A DNA stretch of 10,287 nucleotides from JAMXLO01 sp041487355 (GTDB taxonomy: Bacteria > Pseudomonadota > Alphaproteobacteria > Acetobacterales > Acetobacteraceae). The position numbers and the translations under genes are program-made. The stretch spans positions 1 through 10,287 of the forward strand of contig JBGPND010000188.1 of the NCBI GenBank assembly GCA_041487355.1, written 5' to 3'. The stretch's first letter is position 1, and each line of letters begins with the position of its first letter. The notes below the pieces were generated by a model, which was given only the letters and a program-made list of their open reading frames with translations, made no database searches and was not told where the DNA came from. This document shows positions 1 through 6,487 of the stretch, piece by piece.

Positions 1-1379
1 AGCACCTCCTTGTCGTCGCGCGAGACCGATTTCGGCGGGATCCGCGCCATCGTCGCGATCACCGACTCTACGTCCTTGGCCGTGATCGTCTTGCGCCGCC
101 GGCTCTCGGGCAGCAGCATTTGCGCCGCCCCCGACTCGTCGATCACGTCGATCGCCTTGTCCGGCAGCTTGCGGTCATGGATGTATTTGGCCGACAGCTC
201 GACCGCGGCGCGGATGGCCTCGTCGGTGTAGCGCACCTTGTGGTGCTTCTCGTAGTTGGCCTTCAGTCCGCGCAGGATCTTCACGGTGTCTTCCAGTGTC
301 GGCTCGTTCACGTCGATCTTCTGGAAGCGGCGGACCAGGGCGCGGTCCTTCTCGAAGTAGTTGCGGAACTCCTTGTAGGTGGTGCTGCCGATGCAGCGCA
401 CGGTGCCGGACGCCAGCGCCGGCTTGAGCAGGTTCGAGGCATCCATCGCGCCGCCGCTGGTCGCTCCCGCGCCGATCACCGTGTGGATTTCGTCGATGAA
501 CAGGATCGCGCCCTGCTGGTTCTCCAGCTCGGACACCACCGCCTTCAGCCGCTCCTCGAAATCGCCGCGATACCGCGTACCGGCCAGCAGCGCGCCCATG
601 TCCAGCGCATAGATGGTGGAACGGGCCAGCACCTCCGGCACGTCGCCCTCCACGATCCGCTTCGCCAGGCCCTCGGCGATCGCCGTCTTGCCGACGCCCG
701 GATCACCCACGTAGAGCGGGTTGTTCTTGGTGCGGCGGCAGAGAATCTGGATGGTGCGCTCGATCTCAGGTTCGCGGCCGATCAGCGGGTCGATCTTCCC
801 CGCCATCGCCTTCTTGTTCAGGTTGACGCAGTAGTTCGACAGCGCGTCCTGATTGCGTCTGTTCGGCTTCTCCTCGCGCTCCTGCTCCTGGTGGGTCTCA
901 GGCTGGCCGCCGGAGCCCTGCACGGGGCGTTGCGCGGACCGGCCGGGCGCCTTGGCGATGCCGTGGCTGATGAAATTCACCGCATCCAGCCGGGTCATGT
1001 CCTGCAACTGCAGGAAATAGACGGCGTGGCTTTCGCGTTCGGAGAACAGCGCCACCAGCACGTTCGCCCCGGTCACCTCGTCGCGGCCAGATGACTGCAC
1101 GTGGATCGCTGCCCGCTGCACCACGCGCTGGAAGCCCGCGGTGGGCTTCGGATCGCCCGCCCGGTCGGTCGCCAGGCCAGCCAGGTCCTTGTCGAGGAAT
1201 TCGGACAGATCACCGCGCAGCTTGTCGAGGTCCACCCCGCAGGCACGCAGCACGGTCGCGGCATCGGTGTCGTCGGCCAGGCCGAGCAGCAGGTGCTCCA
1301 GCGTCGCATACTCGTGACGGCGCTCACTGGCGAGCGAAAGGGCGCGGTGCAGCGTCTGTTCGAGATTACGTGAAAGCAT
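1..1379 (-). CDS. clpA: ATP-dependent Clp protease ATP-binding subunit ClpA (N-terminal part, cut by window edge)
   Basis: ClpA is the AAA+ unfoldase that feeds substrates, including N-degron proteins delivered by ClpS, into the ClpP peptidase in the cytoplasm. The visible 459 codons cover the N domain (about 1-145, beginning MLSRNLEQTLHRAL), a charged linker (about 146-175) and the D1 ATPase with part of the following region. Visible motifs are Walker A GDPGVGKT at 225-232, Walker B with DEIH at 296-299, and the sensor region GSTTYKEFRNYF. The reading ends at ARIPPKSVSRDDKEV, so the D2 ATPase and the ClpP-binding loop lie beyond the left edge. The ATG at 1377-1379 is preceded by TAGGAG 11 bases upstream. 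It lies 137 bp downstream of clpS on the same strand, the usual clpS-clpA order, and is probably cotranscribed with it. No defect is seen. The identification is very secure. Confidence 0.97.
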   Translation of the reverse strand, partial: MLSRNLEQTLHRALSLASERRHEYATLEHLLLGLADDTDAATVLRACGVDLDKLRGDLSEFLDKDLAGLATDRAGDPKPTAGFQRVVQRAAIHVQSSGRDEVTGANVLVALFSERESHAVYFLQLQDMTRLDAVNFISHGIAKAPGRSAQRPVQGSGGQPETHQEQEREEKPNRRNQDALSNYCVNLNKKAMAGKIDPLIGREPEIERTIQILCRRTKNNPLYVGDPGVGKTAIAEGLAKRIVEGDVPEVLARSTIYALDMGALLAGTRYRGDFEERLKAVVSELENQQGAILFIDEIHTVIGAGATSGGAMDASNLLKPALASGTVRCIGSTTYKEFRNYFEKDRALVRRFQKIDVNEPTLEDTVKILRGLKANYEKHHKVRYTDEAIRAAVELSAKYIHDRKLPDKAIDVIDESGAAQMLLPESRRRKTITAKDVESVIATMARIPPKSVSRDDKEV

Positions 1380-1516
1380 TGTCGTCGCCGCTCCTACGCG
1401 CTGAAGTCTGCTAGCCGGGTCCGATCATCCTCGGCGGCCCGGCGCGCCGTCAACTCGGGCAAAGCCCGTACGCCGTTCCTAGGCCCATTTGGTAGCTAAG
1501 CCCTCTACCTTTGCAA

Positions 1517-1855
1517 TCATTCCTTCTCGATCGTGCATTGCAGAGGATGCTGGTTCTGCCGTGCCAAGTCCATGACCTGCGTCACTTTCGTCTCGGCCAC
1601 CTCATAAGTATAGACGCCACACACACCGACGCCGCGGCGGTGGACGTGCAGCATGATCCTGGTGGCCTCCTCGCGCGATTTCTGGAAAAAACGTTCCAAA
1701 ACATGAACGACAAACTCCATCGGCGTGTAGTCGTCGTTCAGCATAAGTACCTTGTACATCGCGGGCTTGCGGGTCTTCGGCCGCGCCTTGACCACCACCC
1801 CGGTGTTCGGGCCCTCGGTATTGCCATTGCCACCACGCCTGTCGCCGTCGCTCAT
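1517..1855 (-). CDS. clpS: ATP-dependent Clp protease adaptor protein ClpS
   Basis: ClpS binds proteins with N-degron residues (Leu, Phe, Tyr, Trp in the bacterial N-end rule) and hands them to the ClpA N domain. The 112-residue product has a disordered N-terminal tail (about 1-30), followed by the ClpS fold. Signatures are MLNDDYTPMEFVVHVL, which holds the Asn-Asp-Asp and gatekeeper Met of the substrate pocket, then HVHRRGVGVCGVYTYEVAETK and the closing NQHPLQCTIEKE. I chose the ATG at 1853-1855 because GGAAGA sits just upstream and the size fits the family (about 100-115 aa). The frame stays open to 2005, but those 50 extra codons are a Pro/Arg-rich run without family features. A terminator at 2031-2062 separates it from the upstream phasin, so its promoter should lie in 1856-2030. 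I could not pick a convincing -35/-10 there. Confidence 0.96.
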   Translation of the reverse strand: MSDGDRRGGNGNTEGPNTGVVVKARPKTRKPAMYKVLMLNDDYTPMEFVVHVLERFFQKSREEATRIMLHVHRRGVGVCGVYTYEVAETKVTQVMDLARQNQHPLQCTIEKE

Positions 1856-2030
1856 CGTTCTTCCGCGTCCACTTGTCGCGACATCGCCGCCACGTTCGGG
1901 CGATCCTGCCCGACCAGACCGGCGCAGGGTCCCCGCCCCACCGTCTGCCGAAGCACGAACCATATCGGAAGGCGGCGGGGGGATAAAAGAGCATTGACGC
2001 GGCAAACATTCGGTTCATGCGTCCCGGCAT

Positions 2031-2062
2031 GAAAAAAGGCCCGGGCGCGCGGCCAGGGCCTT
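2031..2062 (-). terminator. Rho-independent terminator of the phasin gene
   Basis: Read on the minus strand, AAGGCCC (2062-2056) pairs perfectly with GGGCCTT (2042-2036), with further GC pairing possible inside the loop, and is followed at once by a run of T (complement of the six A at 2032-2037). It lies about 70 bp after the phasin stop and before clpS. It should end the abundant phasin transcript and keep clpS-clpA expression separate. Confidence 0.85.
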
Positions 2063-2073
2063 CTTCCATCCGA

Positions 2074-2109
2074 GCAAGGCCGCCTGGGGGAGGAGACCGG
2101 CAGCCTTGC
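2074..2109 (-). repeat. Inverted repeat in the phasin 3' untranslated region
   Basis: GCAAGGC (2074-2080) and GCCTTGC (2103-2109) form a perfect 7-bp inverted repeat with a 22-base loop. It lies between the phasin stop codon and the terminator hairpin, with no T run of its own. It may be a second 3' stem protecting the mRNA, or chance in GC-rich DNA. Confidence 0.4.
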
Positions 2110-2133
2110 CCGCAATCCGTGGTCGGCCGCGGA

Positions 2134-2655
2134 TCAGGCCGACTTGGCGAACTTCTCCACCGCCAGGCTCACGCGGGCGGTAAGCGGCGCCAGCGTCTGC
2201 TCCGTCAGCTTCAGCGACGCATCGGTCAGCCGGCCCGACTCGGCCAGCGTCTTCTCCATCGTCGCCCGGGCGAGGTTGGCCTGCAGGTCGAATGCGTCCT
2301 TCAGCGACTTCACCGAAGAGAGTGCCTTGAAGGTGGACATCGTCTCGTCGAACGAGGCCTGCGCGTTGGCGGCGATCTGCTTGCCGATGTCCTGCACCCC
2401 GGCGGCCCAGATCTGACCGGACTTCACCATCGCCTCGACGTTGCCCTGGCTGAACACCACGAGCTCCTCGGCCGTCTTCATTGCCTTTTCCATGCCTTCC
2501 TTGACCTTTACCTGTGTCTCCGCGAATCCCGCGGTCGCCTGTGCCACGCCGTCCTTCAGCCCGGACACGGTTGTCTCAAAGCCCTTGCTGGCCACGCTCA
2601 CCGCTGTCTCTCCGGCCGAGGCGGTCGCTTCGATCGTCTTCGCCTTCGTCGTCAT
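2134..2655 (-). CDS. Phasin family protein (PHA granule-associated)
   Basis: Phasins coat polyhydroxyalkanoate (PHA) granules, limiting granule fusion and helping synthesis. The 173-residue product is Ala-rich, amphipathic and nearly Cys- and Pro-free. Its core (about 60-160) matches the Phasin_2/PhaP pattern: VVFSQGNVEAMVKSGQIWAA, GVQDIGKQIAANAQASFDET, then KALSSVKSLKDAFDLQANLA and a final LTEQTLAPLTARVS. The start chosen is the ATG at 2653-2655 (MTTKAKTIEA), with AGGAG nine bases upstream. An in-frame ATG at 2739 would add 28 residues, but it has no ribosome site and falls inside a palindromic operator near the likely transcription start. The gene has its own promoter, two operator-like palindromes and a terminator, so it is probably monocistronic. 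Its clpS-clpA neighbourhood fits alphaproteobacteria. Paralogue-level naming (PhaP1 etc.) is not possible from sequence alone. Confidence 0.93.
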   Translation of the reverse strand: MTTKAKTIEATASAGETAVSVASKGFETTVSGLKDGVAQATAGFAETQVKVKEGMEKAMKTAEELVVFSQGNVEAMVKSGQIWAAGVQDIGKQIAANAQASFDETMSTFKALSSVKSLKDAFDLQANLARATMEKTLAESGRLTDASLKLTEQTLAPLTARVSLAVEKFAKSA

Positions 2656-2731
2656 GCGCCTGATCTCCTGTATAGGACGGCCGCCGGCGGATGGCTGGGT
2701 CGAAGCCGTCGACTTGATTACCGAACTGTTT

Positions 2732-2746
2732 TGCTGCATTGCAGCA
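2732..2746 (-). promoter_or_regulatory. Promoter-proximal PhaR-like operator (TGCA-N-TGCA palindrome)
   Basis: TGCTGCATTGCAGCA is a perfect 7+1+7 palindrome containing CTGC-N3-GCAG, the form described for PhaR repressors of alphaproteobacteria. It begins about 8 bases downstream of the -10 box, at the predicted transcription start, where a bound repressor would block initiation. PhaR is known to leave DNA when it binds PHA, switching on phasin genes. That PhaR acts here is inferred from motif and gene. Confidence 0.72.
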
Positions 2747-2753
2747 CGACCTG

Positions 2754-2782
2754 CATATAGGCGTCCGCCTGTAGTCGATCAA
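2754..2782 (-). promoter_or_regulatory. Sigma-70-type promoter of the phasin gene
   Basis: On the minus strand, TTGATC (complement of 2777-2782) and TATATG (complement of 2754-2759) are separated by exactly 17 bp, each matching four of six consensus bases. Transcription would start near 2747, giving a leader of about 90 nt. The promoter is framed by the two palindromes at 2732-2746 and 2789-2807, which strengthens the call. Confidence 0.6.
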
Positions 2783-2788
2783 GCAGAT

Positions 2789-2807
2789 TTTTGTGCAGTG
2801 CACAAAA
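2789..2807 (-). promoter_or_regulatory. Promoter-distal PhaR-like operator (TGCA-N-TGCA palindrome)
   Basis: TTTTGTGCAGTGCACAAAA is a perfect 9+1+9 palindrome with the same TGCA-N-TGCA core as the proximal site. It ends seven bases upstream of the -35 box; the two centres are 59 bp apart. Two copies of one core around one promoter suggest a dimeric or tetrameric repressor, most likely PhaR. It also lies in the intergenic space shared with the divergent carboxypeptidase gene, about 160 bp from that start. Confidence 0.68.
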
Positions 2808-2965
2808 CTTCTCCGTCGTGTCTTTGTTGCGCTCGTGGTCGCCTCGCTTGTGCAAGGAATCTCCCATAAGCCATTCAGTTTTTTCTCTTTTCACTCCGAT
2901 TTCGGCTGGACAGGCGCGGCGGATGGCCCATAGAGTTCCAGCGGACTGCCGGAGGGAAGACGGGA

Positions 2966-4189
2966 ATGGCCGGGATGGAGCGCCATCGACGCAAGTTTGT
3001 GCTGCGTCTGGCCGCTCTGGCAGGTGTCCTGGCCGCAGTCGCCGCGGCACTTCCCGGCACCGCCCGGGCGCAAATCGGCTCAGAGCGCTACAGCTCGATC
3101 GTGGTCGAGGCCGCCACCGGCAACGTGCTCGAAGCGGCGAACCCCGACGCGACGCGCCATCCGGCGAGCCTGGCCAAGCTGATGACTCTCTATATGGCGT
3201 TCGAGGCGCTGCGCGACCGGCGCGTCACGACCGACCAGATGGTGCCCGTGTCCGCCCGCGCCGCCTCAATGGAGCCCTCCAAACTCGGCATCACGCCGGG
3301 CACGCGGCTGACCGTGGAAGAGGCCATCCTAGGCCTGGTCACCAAGTCGGCCAACGACGCTGCCGCGGCGCTGGGCGAACTGCTCGGCGGCTCGGAGGAG
3401 CGGTTCGCCCAGATGATGACCTTGCGCGCCCGCGCGCTCGGGATGAGCCGCACCACCTTCACCAATGCCTCGGGGCTGCCGGACCCTGATCAATGGTCCA
3501 CGTCACGGGATCTGGCGATCCTGGCGCGCCACCTGTTGGCGGATTTCCCGGGGTTCTATCCGTATTTCAGCACGCGAAGCTTCACGTTCCATCGCCGCGT
3601 GATCTTCAACCACGACCGCATGCTCGAATCGTACCCCGGCGCCGACGGAATGAAGACCGGCTACACCGAGGCATCCGGGCACAACCTCGTCACCAGCGCC
3701 ATACGTGGCGGGGTGCGGCTGATCGGCGTCGTGCTCGGCGCGGCGTCGAACCCCGAGCGCGACGCCCACATGGCCGCATTGCTCAACCAGGGCTTCGAGC
3801 AGCTGGACGTGCCAGCGGAGCGAAGGATCACCGTCGCGGGTCGTCTGCCCAGCCTGGTCAGTGCAGCGCGCGCGGCTTCATTGCCTGATCGGCCGGTCCG
3901 CCAGGCCGCACATTCCAGACCGGCCCCGCCCGCAAGCGTCTGGGGAATCCAGGTTGGCAGCTATGCCAGCGAGAAAGCCGCGCGAGAGGCCGCACTCAGC
4001 GCCCGCCGCGCCGCCGACGGCGGCGAGGCCCGGATCGAACCCGCCGGCCTGCGCGGCAAAACCACCTGGCGCGCGCAGGTCACCGGCCTGACAGCCGCCG
4101 AAGCGCAGAGCGCCTGCTCTGTCCTGGCGCGCCACAAGACGCCGTGCATGGTCCTGCGCCCCGACCAGCGGCAGGTGGCCAGCCGGTAA
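2966..4189 (+). CDS. D-alanyl-D-alanine carboxypeptidase (peptidase S11) with C-terminal SPOR domain
   Basis: This low-molecular-weight penicillin-binding protein removes the terminal D-Ala of peptidoglycan pentapeptides in the periplasm. The 407-residue product has a basic N-tip and hydrophobic stretch (about 11-30), with a likely signal peptidase site after ARA (residue 35). The S11 triad is complete: SLAK at 68-71 (nucleophile Ser68), SAN at 128-130 and KTG at 230-232 within GADGMKTGYTEASGHN. A Pro/Arg-rich linker (about 305-322) leads to a SPOR domain (about 323-399, starting VWGIQVGSYAS). SPOR domains bind denuded septal glycan and would target it to division sites. The start at 2966 follows GGAGG ten bases upstream; the ATG at 2975 is a possible alternative. 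It is divergent from the phasin across 310 bp, which, apart from the phasin control sites, shows no clear promoter for this gene. The family is sure; I give no dac letter. Confidence 0.95.
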   Translation: MAGMERHRRKFVLRLAALAGVLAAVAAALPGTARAQIGSERYSSIVVEAATGNVLEAANPDATRHPASLAKLMTLYMAFEALRDRRVTTDQMVPVSARAASMEPSKLGITPGTRLTVEEAILGLVTKSANDAAAALGELLGGSEERFAQMMTLRARALGMSRTTFTNASGLPDPDQWSTSRDLAILARHLLADFPGFYPYFSTRSFTFHRRVIFNHDRMLESYPGADGMKTGYTEASGHNLVTSAIRGGVRLIGVVLGAASNPERDAHMAALLNQGFEQLDVPAERRITVAGRLPSLVSAARAASLPDRPVRQAAHSRPAPPASVWGIQVGSYASEKAAREAALSARRAADGGEARIEPAGLRGKTTWRAQVTGLTAAEAQSACSVLARHKTPCMVLRPDQRQVASR

Positions 4190-4266
4190 CAACCGGTCCC
4201 GCATAGGCAATCACGTGGATGGCCTGACGTAATCGACAGCGTAGTGTGATGCATGTGCGTCATCGG

Positions 4267-4386
4267 TCACCAGACATAGACGCTCAGCCCTGCCGGATCC
4301 GTTATCTGGTCGCGCAACCGGGGGCCGAGCTGTCGCGCGTCATCGAGCATCCACAGGACTACGTGCGTGTCGAGCAGATATCTCAT
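4267..4386 (-). pseudogene. Truncated PIN-domain toxin (VapC-like), 39 codons
   Basis: The frame reads MRYLLDTHVVLWMLDDARQL and ends ...DPAGLSVYVW then TGA. This is the first strand and helix of a VapC-type PIN ribonuclease, with the first catalytic Asp in LLDTH (Asp6). Intact VapC proteins of this type have about 120-135 residues and further acidic residues that are missing here. No continuation of the domain follows in frame, and the 3' end of the carboxypeptidase gene begins within 80 bp. It lies downstream of a frameshifted antitoxin on the same strand, in the normal antitoxin-toxin order, but 142 bp away instead of overlapping, with a hairpin pair in between. It should be non-functional. 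Confidence 0.75.
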
Positions 4387-4416
4387 GCCGTCGCGCGGAG
4401 ACGATGAATCATGCGT

Positions 4417-4498
4417 CGTCATGCCCGCGCAAGCGGGCACCCAGTAAAACCGGCACTCTCGATGGCGGCTCTGGGTTCCCGCTTGCGCGGGAATTGCG
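4417..4498. repeat. REP-like pair of inverted hairpins (BIME-like)
   Basis: Two 28-base arms, 4417-4444 and 4471-4498, are inverted copies matching at 24 of 28 positions, separated by 26 bases. Each arm is itself a small hairpin: GCCCGC-GCAA-GCGGGC on the left, TTCCCGC-TTGC-GCGGGAA on the right. Two of the four differences between arms are paired changes that keep the small stem (G-C in the left, T-A in the right). This form, ATKCCCGC..GCGGG with a CCCAG/CTGGG inner end, is typical of dispersed REP-type elements moved by TnpA-REP transposases. No such transposase is in the window. It separates the antitoxin from the toxin remnant. Confidence 0.75.
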
Positions 4499-4528
4499 AT
4501 TACAAGTCAAGACCTGCGCTCGGCGGTA

Positions 4529-4776
4529 TCACTTCTGCTCGGCGCCCTCTTCCATGGCCGCGATGACTTCGACGGACGTCTCGTCGAAGTCGGGCGCAAT
4601 CGCGATCATGCCACGCATGAGACCCAGCGGCCGGCGACCTGCCAATACCGGGGTACCAGTCGAGCAACCGGGCGGTTGCACGCCATCAACACGATCTCCG
4701 CGCCCTGCTCCACCGCGCGAAGAAAGCCGGCGAGTCCCTCGCGGAATTCCCTGACCTGAACGGTTCGCGTTGACAC
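4529..4776 (-). pseudogene. Frameshifted Phd/YefM-type antitoxin
   Basis: The first frame, from GTG at 4774-4776 (VSTRTVQVREFREGLAGFLR, later NRPVARLVP), is the DNA-binding N-terminus of a Phd/YefM antitoxin. It then runs out of frame near 4645-4655. The minus strand there has CCCC; adding one C restores VPPVLAGRRPLGLMRG and continues to APDFDETSVEVIAAMEEGAEQK and the TGA at 4529. The repaired product would be 82 residues, the normal family size, with the acidic C-terminus that neutralises the toxin. GAAGGGAG lies upstream of the GTG. It follows rpiA on the same strand by 74 bp. Either the gene is dead, which fits the truncated toxin downstream, or the base was lost in sequencing of a C run. 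Confidence 0.78.
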
Positions 4777-4850
4777 CGGCCTGAGGCTCCCTTCCGTGGA
4801 TACAGAACATGTACGCATCAAGCGTGCAGCATGGGGTGCGCTATGCGGTT

Positions 4851-5558
4851 TCAGCCTTTGTCGAAAGGAGTCAGCCGGTGGATGCCGGTGTCGTCGGCCA
4901 CCAGGGCCATGCAGGCCATGCCGATGAACAGCCCGGTTTCGACCACGCCGATCGTCTGACCGATAGCCTGATCCAGCGCCGCTGGATCGGCAATCAGGCC
5001 GAAGTCGCAATCGAGGATCAGATTGCCGCCGTCCGTGCGGAAGGGCGAGGCGTGGTCGCCGCCCCGCAGCACCGGATTGGCACCTAGCCGCGCGAGGCGT
5101 TCGGCTGTCGTCTGCCAACCGAACGGCACGACCTCCACGGGCAGCTTGGCCGTACCCCCAAGCCGCTCGACCAGTTTCCTCGCATCGGCGACGATCACCA
5201 GGCGATCGGACGCCGCGGCGACGATCTTCTCCCGCAGCAAGGCACCGCCGAGGCCCTTGATCAGGTTTAGCGAGCCAACCGCGATCTCGTCCGCCCCATC
5301 GATCGTGATGTCCAGCCGGCGGTGTTCGGCAAAGCTGGTGAGCGGGATGCCACCGTCGCGCGCCTGGACAGTGCTGCGCTCCGAGGTGGGAATGCCCAGG
5401 ATACGCAAGCCTTGGCGGACGCGGCGGATCAGCGCCTCGATGGCAAAGAAGGCCGTCGAGCCGGTTCCGAGGCCGACCACCATGCCGTCCTCCACCAGCG
5501 CAGCCGCGGCTTCGGCCGCGGCGCGCTTCTGGGCATCCCGTCCCGCCTCGCGGTCCAT
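4851..5558 (-). CDS. rpiA: Ribose-5-phosphate isomerase A
   Basis: RpiA interconverts ribose 5-phosphate and ribulose 5-phosphate in the non-oxidative pentose phosphate pathway (cytoplasm). The 235-residue product has the family length and all signatures: GLGTGST at 29-35 (phosphate loop), the IPTSE block at 56-60, DGADE at 87-91, and KGLGGALLREK at 101-111. By alignment with the E. coli enzyme, Asp87, Asp90, Lys101 and catalytic Glu110 are in place. In this last motif Leu102-103 replaces part of the usual Gly run, a mild variation. The ATG at 5556-5558 shares one base with the stop of the upstream dipeptidase gene (TGATG) and no strong ribosome site precedes it, so translation is probably coupled. 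The C-terminus (HRLTPFDKG) is complete. Confidence 0.96.
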   Translation of the reverse strand: MDREAGRDAQKRAAAEAAAALVEDGMVVGLGTGSTAFFAIEALIRRVRQGLRILGIPTSERSTVQARDGGIPLTSFAEHRRLDITIDGADEIAVGSLNLIKGLGGALLREKIVAAASDRLVIVADARKLVERLGGTAKLPVEVVPFGWQTTAERLARLGANPVLRGGDHASPFRTDGGNLILDCDFGLIADPAALDQAIGQTIGVVETGLFIGMACMALVADDTGIHRLTPFDKG

Positions 5559-6487
5559 CAGCCGCGCACCTCACGAAATACGCGCAGCCAGTTTCCGGCG
5601 CAGACCTTTGCCACCTCGACCTCGGTCATCCCACGCGAGCGAAGCGCCTCGGCGATCTCCCCATGGCGCGAAAAGTCCGGCATCTCGGTCCTGGCCGCGC
5701 CGGCGGGCAGATCGGTGCCGATCCCGACATGGTCGATTCCCACCGCATCGATCAGGCGGAACAGGTGCCGGATCATGCCGGGCAGCTTCTCCTGCCACAG
5801 GACGGCGATCCAGGCGCCGATCACCCCGCCGGTCTCCACCACCATACGGGCGTAGTCAGGACCGATGTAACGGGGATGGTCGCCATCCGGATGCCCGGGC
5901 TCCTTCAGGTTGGCGTGGGTGCAGAGGATCGGCTTCGAGGCGGTGGCAACCACGCCGGCCACCGTCGCCTCCGAGCAATGCGCCACATCGACGATGATGC
6001 CGAGCCGGTTCATCCGGCGCACCGCCTCGGCACCGAAGCGGGTCAGGCCGCCATGGACCGGCGGGGCCGTCTGAATGTCGCCCGTTTCGTTGACCAGGTA
6101 GTGGGTGAGCTGGATTGAGCGAACGCCGCGCGCCTCCAGTGCATCCAGCCGATCGAGGTCGCCTTCCAGGAAGTCGCACCCCTCCACCGCCAGGACGAGG
6201 GCAGGGTCCCCGTCGCGTATGTCCGCCGGCTCGCGGGCGATGCGCATACCCGTGGCCTCGAAGCTCGCCAGGTAGTCGTCCACACAGGCCAGGCACTCGC
6301 CAGGTTCCGGATCGCGCACCTTCTCCAGCCGCTTCGTCACCGGGTTGCGGCGGATCATCGGCAGGTCGGCGATCGCGGCAACCACGGCGGCAGCCACGCC
6401 GCCCGGCCGCATGGTGGCGAGCACGGCGCGATCCACCGGCCCGGTGCGGTTCGGCCGGCCGGCATGGGTGTGCATGTCGATGATCAT
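5558..6487 (-). CDS. Membrane dipeptidase family protein (peptidase M19, renal dipeptidase-like)
   Basis: M19 enzymes are amidohydrolase-fold zinc hydrolases of dipeptides, often with D-amino acids at the second position. The 309-residue product has no signal peptide or membrane segment, so it should be cytoplasmic. The expected order of metal and active-site motifs is visible: DMHTH at 4-8, VEGCDFL with Glu102, QLTHYLVN with His129, VDVAHCS with His170, CTHAN with His191, GIGTDLP with Asp259 and AGNWLRVF at the C-terminus. The first motif is HxH, where classical members have HxD, and the usual DFDG is DLPAG. These changes mark a divergent subfamily whose substrate cannot be told. The ATG at 6485-6487 is the first usable start (MIIDMHTH); its ribosome site is weak. 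The gene overlaps rpiA by one base downstream and is divergent from map. Confidence 0.87.
   Translation of the reverse strand: MIIDMHTHAGRPNRTGPVDRAVLATMRPGGVAAAVVAAIADLPMIRRNPVTKRLEKVRDPEPGECLACVDDYLASFEATGMRIAREPADIRDGDPALVLAVEGCDFLEGDLDRLDALEARGVRSIQLTHYLVNETGDIQTAPPVHGGLTRFGAEAVRRMNRLGIIVDVAHCSEATVAGVVATASKPILCTHANLKEPGHPDGDHPRYIGPDYARMVVETGGVIGAWIAVLWQEKLPGMIRHLFRLIDAVGIDHVGIGTDLPAGAARTEMPDFSRHGEIAEALRSRGMTEVEVAKVCAGNWLRVFREVRG

Noticed and set aside
120..1094. A 324-codon plus-strand open frame opposite clpA
   Set aside because: It is rich in Arg, Leu, His and Gln without family features and mirrors a well-conserved ClpA frame; long antisense frames are expected at this GC content.
1456..1468. 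CGGGC-AAA-GCCCG hairpin between clpS and clpA as a terminator
   Set aside because: Only 5 bp with no T run on either strand; clpS and clpA are expected to be cotranscribed.
1534..1545. TGCATTGCAGAG as a third PhaR-like site
   Set aside because: It lies inside the 3' end of the clpS coding region, misses the last motif base, lacks the extended palindrome, and has no partner site or promoter nearby.
4606..5574. A 322-codon minus-strand frame that could be read as one protein
   Set aside because: Only the last 60-70 codons are real (the antitoxin N-terminus); the rest is an out-of-frame reading of rpiA.
5023..5997. A 324-codon plus-strand open frame across rpiA and the dipeptidase
   Set aside because: It crosses the boundary of two real genes on the other strand and turns into Arg/Ser/Pro-rich text; no domain seen.
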